Below, piece after piece: positions 57,949-64,000 of a stretch of DNA of 64,000 bases. A program made the translations under genes and the position numbers. How positions within the stretch are numbered: position 1 is the stretch's first letter; each line of letters starts with the position of its first letter. This stretch comes from Streptomyces humidus (lineage in GTDB: Bacteria > Actinomycetota > Actinomycetes > Streptomycetales > Streptomycetaceae), in the NCBI RefSeq assembly GCF_014649655.1, contig NZ_BMTL01000011.1, forward strand, positions 62,001-126,000, in the 5' to 3' direction. The notes beneath the pieces are model-generated. The model was not told the DNA's origin. It did not search any database and worked only from the letters and a program-made list of their open reading frames with translations.

Positions 57949-60900
57949 TCATCGCATCCCCCACGGGACGGCATCTCCCTGGGAACCGTTCGGCCACTCA
58001 CGGACGGTTCCCATTCTGGGGTCCAGGTCGACCTGGTGCTTGCTCGCGCCGGTGACCTTCACGCCCAGGGCCTCCGCGAGCTCCTCGGCGGAACCGCAGG
58101 CGGAATGGCAGGAGACGATCTGAATGGGGCCTCCCTTGTAATTCGGATTCTCCCGGACGAGCTGGGCGATCTGCTCCGGGTGAGTGATGAGTCCGTCCAC
58201 CCGGAAGTTGCCCGCCTCATCGCCGTGAACGATGACGTCGTGACCCTTGGCACCGGTCGACCGCATGAGGTTCTGGATCGTGTTGGCGTCGTCACCGATG
58301 GCCGTGGCTGTTCCGCTGTACCGGACCTTGCTGCCGGCCCAGGTGAAGGAGACTCCGGTAGCCGCCGCACCCGCAGGCAGGCTCCCGCCGGATGCGCCGC
58401 CGGTGGCCATTTCGGCTATTTCAGCGGCGCACACCGGGGCGGTGGCCAGGCATCCCTCGCCTGCGGCCAGGATAACGGGAGCCGCCACCACGGCCACCGT
58501 CACAGCTGTGACAACGCCCAACACGACTTTCTGCCAAGTCGCGAGCTTCGGTTTGTCAGGCAGATCGTTGGCGCTCGAGTCGTAGTAAGGGTTCGTGCCC
58601 ATGGCGTAACAGGACCGGCACGATCCGTCTCGGCGCTCGGGCTTCGGGTCAGGCCCCTTTTTGAAGACGACCTTCGCCGCTGTGTGGCCACCGTCCGAGC
58701 TGACGGTGACGGTCATGGTGCCGTGTCCCGTGCCTCCGCCGGCCGACTGGTAGTTGAAGCTCTGGGTGTAGGTGTGGGTGGAGTGGTAGGTCCATCCACC
58801 GCCGGGGCCGGTCGTTGCCCAGGACCGGTAAGTGCCGCCCTTGCCGTCGCTGCATCCCTGTTCGCAACCGACGATCGGCCGTAGGCCGGAGGGGTCGGAC
58901 TGGGTGACAGGGGTGTTGCTGGCGTAGGCGTAGCCGTTGAGGGATTCGTGGTCGTCGGGGGCGAGGACGGGGTCGACGGAGAGGAAGCGTCCTGTGGTCG
59001 GGTCGTACTCGCGGGCGCCGATGTGGGTGAGTCCGGTGTCGGCGTCGGCGGTTTTGCCGAGGAAGCCCTTGTCGTCGGGCCAGGCCGGAGGGGTGGAGCC
59101 GCGTGCCTCGCCGAAGGGCTTGGTGTAGCGGCGGGTGACGGTCTGGGTGGTGGCGTCCACCGTCATGGAGGCGGTGCCGTGGTGGTCGTCGACCATCCAG
59201 GACAGACCCGTCTCGGTGCGGACGGCGGTGGCGTCACCGGACGGGTAGTAGCGCTGGGCGGTGAACTTGTTGGCCGCCGTGTCGTAGTGGAGTTCCTGGC
59301 CGGCCAGGTAGAGGACGGTCTTGTCTGGGCTGCGGCGGATCAGGAGTTCGCCGCCTGCGTCGTAGAGGTAGTCGGTGGTCTTGGCGCCTTCGGTGAGGCG
59401 GGTGAGTTCTCCTTCGATGTCCCAGACGAGGTCTTGTACAGCACCGGTGGGGCCATAGCGCTTGGTGGTGTTGCCCTGTTCGTCGTAGACGTACGCTCTG
59501 GCGGCTCCGCCGTCGACGGAGGTCAGGGTGTGGGGTTGGCCTTCGCCGGTGGCGTTGACGGCGGGGTAGGCGTAGGTGGTTGTGGTGTCACCGGAGGCTT
59601 TGTGCTCGACCTGGGTGTCGCGCAGGCCGCCGGGCTTGTAGGCCCAGCTGGTCCAGTACGGTGCCGGACCGCCGAGTGCGGACGCCGAGCGGGCGGTGGC
59701 GCAGTCGTTGGAGGAGGGGGTCCAGGCTTCGGTCAGGCGGCGGTAGCCGTCGTAGGCGAAGCACTGGGTGTCCTTGCCGTTGGCCTGGTCGGTGAGCGAC
59801 AGGATGTTGCCGGAGGTGTCGTAGGCGTAGTCGACGTCGCTGGCGTAGCCGGTGTTGGTCTGGTCGACGGTGTGAGTGTTGGACAGGCGACGGGTGCCGT
59901 CTTGGTAGCGGTTGAGGATCTGGAACAGCTTGGCGCTGGTGGAGGTGCCCAGGCGGGTTTCTTCGATCTCGCCGTAGGGGGAGTAGCCGATGTTCTGGAC
60001 GTAGCCGGTCATGCCTGCGGTGCCGGTCAGCATGCCGAGGTCGTTGTAGGTGTTGACCACGGTCTCGGCGGGCAGGCCGGCCACCGCCGGGACCGAGGTG
60101 GACTGGACGGTGCCGTCCCGGTTGTAGACGGTGGAGGTGGTGAAGGTCTGCGCTGCTCCGGCGACGACGAGGGGGTCGCTGGCCGCAAGGACGGTCTTGG
60201 TCCCCTTGGCGCGGCCGAGGGAGTCGTAGCCGGTGACGACCTGGGAGTAGATCTTGCCGGTGGTGCCGCCGACATACCGAATCGCGGCGGTCGGCTGTCC
60301 CTTGGCCAGGGAGTCGTAGGTGAACTTGGTCAGCTGGTGGGTGCTGTCCTGCACTCCGTCCCAGGTACCGGTTTCACGGCCGAGTTCGTCGTAATCGGTG
60401 ATCAGGGTGCGCTCGGTGCCGTCACGGGTGGTCGTGGCCGTCAGCGGCTGATCGGCGTCGTTGTAGGTGGTGGTGACAGTGCCCTTGTCCGGGTCGGTGG
60501 AGGTGGTCTTGCGGCCGCGCAGGTCGTAGCCGTAGGTCCACACCGCCCCGTCCGGGCCGGTCATTTTCTTGAGCTGGCCGCCGGGGGTGTATTCATACAG
60601 GGTGCGGGTGTAGTCGTTGCCGATTGGGACGGGGCCGCCGTACTCGCGGCGTTCGGTCGTCCGGCCGCGGGCGTCGGCGATCGTCATGATGCCGGTGCCG
60701 CCCTCGGCGGCGGTGACGGCGGTTCGGTCGCCCAGTTCGTCGGTCTTGGTGCGCCACTTCTCCTGGCCATAGACCCGGAAGACGGAATCCGTGGCGCGTC
60801 CGGCGGCGTCGAAGATGGTTTCGCTGGAGGCGGGGACGGAGCCGGGGTAGGTGTTGGCCAGGGTGCCCGAGGGCGCGACGTCGTCGTGGACCTGGCTGTT

Positions 60901-63900
60901 GGATATGTAGGCCAGGCCGCGGTCGTCGTAGAGGGTTTCGGAGATCACCCTGCCGCCGGTCGGCGCGGGGACCTGCTTTTGGCGGGAGCGCAGCAGGCCG
61001 TCGAAGATCTCGTACGCGCTGTTGTAGGTCTTGCCGTCGTTCTTGAGGGCGTCGGTGCGAACCCAGGTCTCTTTGTCGTTGTTGACGTTGTACGCGTAGA
61101 CGATGCTGGCGGCGTCGCCGAGCGTGCGGGAGCGGTTGGGCTTCCAGACCGAGACCAGGCGGCCGAGGGCGTCGAAGGCCCATTCGGTGACGTTGCCGTT
61201 GGCGTCCGTCGATTTAGTCGCCGTGCCCCAGGCCGGGTCCACCACGGCGGTGGTGGTGTAGAGCTTGGGATCGGTGGTGGTTTTGGAGGTCAGCGGGCCG
61301 TAGCCGGTGTCGTCAGGGATGTAGGTGGTCTTGACTGTCTGGTTGAGAGCGTTGGTTGCGGTGGAGGGGCGGCCCAGCTTGTCGTAGGTGGCGCTGGACA
61401 CCTTCTGGTAGACCGGGGCCTTGTCGACCGGGTTGTAACTGGCGATCCGGTAGGAGGCGGTGATCTCACCCTTGGTCGGGGCTGCCCCGACTGCCTGGCC
61501 GTCGTAGGCCGTCGCAACGTCGGAGACGACGTCGTCGGGTATTACGGGAGTCGTGGCGCAGCCGACCGCGTAGGTCTCGGTGCGCGAGACGGTGTTCACA
61601 AGCCAGGCCGAGGTGTTGCGGGCGTAGCTGGTCCGTACGCATGACTCGTCGCCGGTCTTGGTGATGTCGCCGGTGTCTTCCACGGTGATCGGCATGCCGT
61701 ACGTGGTGTCGTATGTGGTTTTCTGCTTGACCGTGCGGATGCCGGTGGAAATATTGGTGCGGGTGGCGGTCTCGCCGGCCTGGACGATCCAGGCTTCGGT
61801 GGTGCCCCAGCTGTAGGCGTGGCTGCTGGTCTTGTAGGACCAGGGGGTGTTGATGGTGCCGCTGTCCTCGTCGGCACCGTTGTAGATGATGGTTTCGCGG
61901 ACGAAGCCGGCGTACTGGCGGGCATCGTCGATGGCGGCACCGGTGGAGTCGGTGACCTTCTCCACGCGGGGTGTGCCGTCGAGTTCCTTCTCGCCGTTCA
62001 GGCCGCGCATGTAGAGGGTGGACTTCTTGGAGCGTGGGCCTTCGGAGTCGCCGGAGGTCTGCACGACCTTGCCGTAGCCGCGCCACTGCGACCAGGTGCG
62101 GTTGGAGGTCTTGGTCAGGCCTTCGTCGTCGGAGTAGGCCCAGCCGGCGCCGCTCTGGTAGTCGTAGTAGGTCTCGCCGGTGTCGCCGTGGCCGTAGGGG
62201 TCGTCCTGGAAGACGGAGGTGACCACGTACTTGTGGAACCAGTCGGTGACCGGGGTCGCTCCGGACTGGGACCATTTGACGGGGAAGCAGCGGCGGGTGT
62301 TCTTGTCGACCGCCGAGGGCATGCTGGTGCCCCAGATGCAGTCGGGGTCGGAGTAGTTGGCGGTGAGGGTGGAGCCGGTCTCGGACTTGATGGTGCGCAC
62401 GCGCCACTTGATGTAGCGCAGGGTGTCCGGGCCGCTGCCTTCGACGTGGTTGGGCATCTGGATGCCGCCGAAGACGACCGGCGGCAGGGCGGCGGCGGTG
62501 GTGTTGGCCTTGCCGGTGTTCTGGATGGACTTCAGCCACAGGCTGGCCGAGGAGGCGTCGCCGGTGTCGGGGAAGCTCTGGTCCAGGTGCCAGGCGTCCA
62601 CGTCGCGCCGGGTTGTGCCGGTACCCGTCCACACCGAGGTGGTGACGTCGGTGAGGCGCTTGCGAGTGAAGAAGGACGGGCCGATCTGGGTGGTGCACTT
62701 GGTGCCGGAGGCACAGATCATGTCGAAGGGCACGTCGGGCCAGTTGGCCTTGGTGTCCTTCGTCAGGCTGGTGCAGCCGCCTGAGGTGACGCAGCGTTCG
62801 GCGTAGGTGTAGCGGATCTGCTGGGCTGCGGGCTTGGTGTAGATCAGGTCGCTGCGCAGGCCGTAGTCGATGCGGTCGAGGTAGCCGCCGCGGGTGTAGG
62901 CGGTGCCGTTGACGGTGGTGTCGGCGTTCTTGGAGTAGTAGTTCGTCTCCGGGGTGTACCAGTAGGCGGAGGCGTTGTCGTGGGGGTCCACGACGTAGTC
63001 CAGGTTCCAGCGCCAGGCCTGGTTGCAGGAGGAGTTGGCGAAGCCGGTGGACTTGTAGCAGGGCTCGCCGGAGTCGTCGCCGAAGACGGGGACGGTCCAC
63101 ACGGAGTTGGTGACGGGGTCGTCGTCGGTGGTGGAGGTGGTGCCCTTGTCGCTCCAGCCGGGCAGGCGCTGCTTGCCGAAGAAGTACTGGATGCCGGATG
63201 CGTCCGTCACTTTCCAGTATTCGGTGTTGTTGTCGCCGTTGCCGGTGGCACCGGTGAGGTGCTCGACGCGGGTGCCGTCTTCGTTCTTGACCTTCCACGA
63301 GCCGCCGGTCGCTTCGGACAGGGCAGCGGTGTCACAGGCCGTCTTGTCGGCGCAAGTGTTGACGAGTTCGACGGCCTTGCCGTTGAGGACGAGCGTGGCG
63401 TTGGCGTACTTCCAGCACAGGTCGCCCTTGCCGGACTGACCGTCGTCCTTGCAGGAGGCGTACTTGCGTTCGATGTAGGACTCGGTGATGGAGAAGCCTT
63501 CGCCGATCACCGAGGTCTGGTTGTTCTCCCCGGCCGTGCGGCCGTCCACCGAGGCGGAGTCGTAGGAGATGGACAGGTTCGGTGACGGGCCGGCCGTGGC
63601 CGGGGGCACTCGCAGCGGGTAGTTCCAGGTGAAGTCACCGGTACTGCCGCCGCCCTCCCAGGTCGCGGTGGGGGACAGCGAGGTGGCGCTGAAGTCGCTG
63701 CCGCCGCCCGAACTGCCGGCTGCCGCCGCCAGCAGCATAGGCGTGCCGCTCGAGAGGGCTCGTGCTGAGACGCTGCCCGTCAAGGTCCGTGATTTCGGGT
63801 CGTTGTCCGCTCCCGTCACCGGGCTCTGGATGCGGCAGGAGGCCTTCTCCGGAGTGGTCAATGCACACGCCGGGAGGCTCACCAGTTTGAGGCGGGGGCC

Positions 63901-64000
63901 GAAGTTGCCGCCGTACACGTCGCTGAAGGAGGAGTAGTCCAAAGAGACGCGGAGCGTGTCGCTGTCACCGACAGCTGCCCCGGCGGAGCGGGGGGCGCCG
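57949..64000 (-). CDS. RHS-repeat polymorphic toxin, 5' end beyond the window
   Basis: At least 2017 codons; the frame is open to the window edge (the visible N-terminal text DYSSFSDVYGGNFGPRLKLV lies inside the usual conserved region, so the real start is beyond 64000). A SpvB/TcaC-like N-terminal part (GDFTWNYPLRVPPATAGPSP, SISYDSASVDGRTAGENNQT) is followed by many YD/RHS repeats (YDSLGR, YDLRGRKTTSTDPDKG, YDELGRETG) that form a secreted shell. The RHS core ends in YDPTTGRFLSVDPVLAPDDH ... NTPVTQSDPSGL at about 58885. The variable C-terminus of about 310 residues has a hydrophobic segment (VVLGVVTAVTVAVVAAPVIL) and a toxin domain with VIVHGDEAGNFRVDGLITHP and IQIVSCHSACGSAEELAEAL. His (58225-58227) and Cys (58108-58110) could form a caspase-like dyad. 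Confidence 0.9.
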   Translation of the reverse strand, partial: GAPRSAGAAVGDSDTLRVSLDYSSFSDVYGGNFGPRLKLVSLPACALTTPEKASCRIQSPVTGADNDPKSRTLTGSVSARALSSGTPMLLAAAAGSSGGGSDFSATSLSPTATWEGGGSTGDFTWNYPLRVPPATAGPSPNLSISYDSASVDGRTAGENNQTSVIGEGFSITESYIERKYASCKDDGQSGKGDLCWKYANATLVLNGKAVELVNTCADKTACDTAALSEATGGSWKVKNEDGTRVEHLTGATGNGDNNTEYWKVTDASGIQYFFGKQRLPGWSDKGTTSTTDDDPVTNSVWTVPVFGDDSGEPCYKSTGFANSSCNQAWRWNLDYVVDPHDNASAYWYTPETNYYSKNADTTVNGTAYTRGGYLDRIDYGLRSDLIYTKPAAQQIRYTYAERCVTSGGCTSLTKDTKANWPDVPFDMICASGTKCTTQIGPSFFTRKRLTDVTTSVWTGTGTTRRDVDAWHLDQSFPDTGDASSASLWLKSIQNTGKANTTAAALPPVVFGGIQMPNHVEGSGPDTLRYIKWRVRTIKSETGSTLTANYSDPDCIWGTSMPSAVDKNTRRCFPVKWSQSGATPVTDWFHKYVVTSVFQDDPYGHGDTGETYYDYQSGAGWAYSDDEGLTKTSNRTWSQWRGYGKVVQTSGDSEGPRSKKSTLYMRGLNGEKELDGTPRVEKVTDSTGAAIDDARQYAGFVRETIIYNGADEDSGTINTPWSYKTSSHAYSWGTTEAWIVQAGETATRTNISTGIRTVKQKTTYDTTYGMPITVEDTGDITKTGDESCVRTSYARNTSAWLVNTVSRTETYAVGCATTPVIPDDVVSDVATAYDGQAVGAAPTKGEITASYRIASYNPVDKAPVYQKVSSATYDKLGRPSTATNALNQTVKTTYIPDDTGYGPLTSKTTTDPKLYTTTAVVDPAWGTATKSTDANGNVTEWAFDALGRLVSVWKPNRSRTLGDAASIVYAYNVNNDKETWVRTDALKNDGKTYNSAYEIFDGLLRSRQKQVPAPTGGRVISETLYDDRGLAYISNSQVHDDVAPSGTLANTYPGSVPASSETIFDAAGRATDSVFRVYGQEKWRTKTDELGDRTAVTAAEGGTGIMTIADARGRTTERREYGGPVPIGNDYTRTLYEYTPGGQLKKMTGPDGAVWTYGYDLRGRKTTSTDPDKGTVTTTYNDADQPLTATTTRDGTERTLITDYDELGRETGTWDGVQDSTHQLTKFTYDSLAKGQPTAAIRYVGGTTGKIYSQVVTGYDSLGRAKGTKTVLAASDPLVVAGAAQTFTTSTVYNRDGTVQSTSVPAVAGLPAETVVNTYNDLGMLTGTAGMTGYVQNIGYSPYGEIEETRLGTSTSAKLFQILNRYQDGTRRLSNTHTVDQTNTGYASDVDYAYDTSGNILSLTDQANGKDTQCFAYDGYRRLTEAWTPSSNDCATARSASALGGPAPYWTSWAYKPGGLRDTQVEHKASGDTTTTYAYPAVNATGEGQPHTLTSVDGGAARAYVYDEQGNTTKRYGPTGAVQDLVWDIEGELTRLTEGAKTTDYLYDAGGELLIRRSPDKTVLYLAGQELHYDTAANKFTAQRYYPSGDATAVRTETGLSWMVDDHHGTASMTVDATTQTVTRRYTKPFGEARGSTPPAWPDDKGFLGKTADADTGLTHIGAREYDPTTGRFLSVDPVLAPDDHESLNGYAYASNTPVTQSDPSGLRPIVGCEQGCSDGKGGTYRSWATTGPGGGWTYHSTHTYTQSFNYQSAGGGTGHGTMTVTVSSDGGHTAAKVVFKKGPDPKPERRDGSCRSCYAMGTNPYYDSSANDLPDKPKLATWQKVVLGVVTAVTVAVVAAPVILAAGEGCLATAPVCAAEIAEMATGGASGGSLPAGAAATGVSFTWAGSKVRYSGTATAIGDDANTIQNLMRSTGAKGHDVIVHGDEAGNFRVDGLITHPEQIAQLVRENPNYKGGPIQIVSCHSACGSAEELAEALGVKVTGASKHQVDLDPRMGTVREWPNGSQGDAVPWGMR

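Noticed and set aside
58948..61644. 898-codon Gly/Val-rich plus-strand frame opposite the RHS gene
   Set aside because: Its repeats are the antisense of RHS YD repeats; not an independent PE-PGRS-like gene.

Overview
The window is very GC-rich, gene-dense DNA with strong third-position G/C bias, GTG and occasional TTG starts and many ATGA/GTGA stop-start overlaps. Gene content (NarL-type two-component pairs, secreted hydrolases with actinobacterial signal peptides, F420-type oxidoreductase, MatB, an Mbl-like protein, a MAB_1171c-type membrane protein) points to Streptomyces or a close relative, probably a chromosomal segment mixing conserved and accessory blocks. All functional calls rest on reading the translated sequence by eye; no database search was run.

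Left part (1-8.6 kb): a truncated alpha/beta hydrolase, a NarL regulator with an unusual double-module sensor kinase, a small unknown gene, a second NarL/kinase pair, a phospholipid-type methyltransferase, a tRNA-like remnant, an IS3-family transposase remnant and a TetR regulator. 8.6-15.6 kb is an oligopeptide-type ABC importer operon (binding protein, amidase, OppB, an OppC-OppD fusion, OppF) preceded by an operator-like dyad. 15.7-20.1 kb carries a secreted GH43-AbfB arabinan hydrolase, a SnoaL-like protein and a DHA2 exporter. 20.3-25.4 kb holds two DUF1254/DUF1214 paralogues flanking a SulP transporter; both paralogues share a conserved leader block. 25.4-27.1 kb is a divergent TetR/epimerase pair with two operators placed inside the two promoters.

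27.2-35.2 kb is the most interesting block: six tightly spaced minus-strand genes in the order trypsin-like protease with a degenerate NTPase-like module, PknG-like Ser/Thr kinase, VWA protein with zinc ribbon, integral membrane protein, solute-binding lipoprotein, and a CU044_2847/Trypco1-type protein. This looks like a surface-sensing, protease-armed conflict or signalling system. 35.3-38.8 kb has an MFS exporter with divergent LysR and an F420-type oxidoreductase; 39-40.1 kb a secreted GH5 enzyme under LacI-type operators. 40.3-46.7 kb has an Mbl/MreB-like protein, a Tat-exported cytokinin-dehydrogenase-like oxidase, and a malonate module (fused carboxyltransferase plus MatB). 46.8-53.7 kb has an ATP-grasp protein, an IclR/SMP-30 pair and an ImmA/IrrE - MAB_1171c - FAD oxidoreductase trio. 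54-56.5 kb has a GH51 arabinofuranosidase and a DUF4360 secreted protein.

The right end (56.7-64 kb) is a mobile, toxin-related area: fragments of IS110 and IS481 transposases, a less GC-rich candidate immunity gene, and a giant RHS-repeat polymorphic toxin that runs off the window and ends in a His/Cys protease-like toxin domain.
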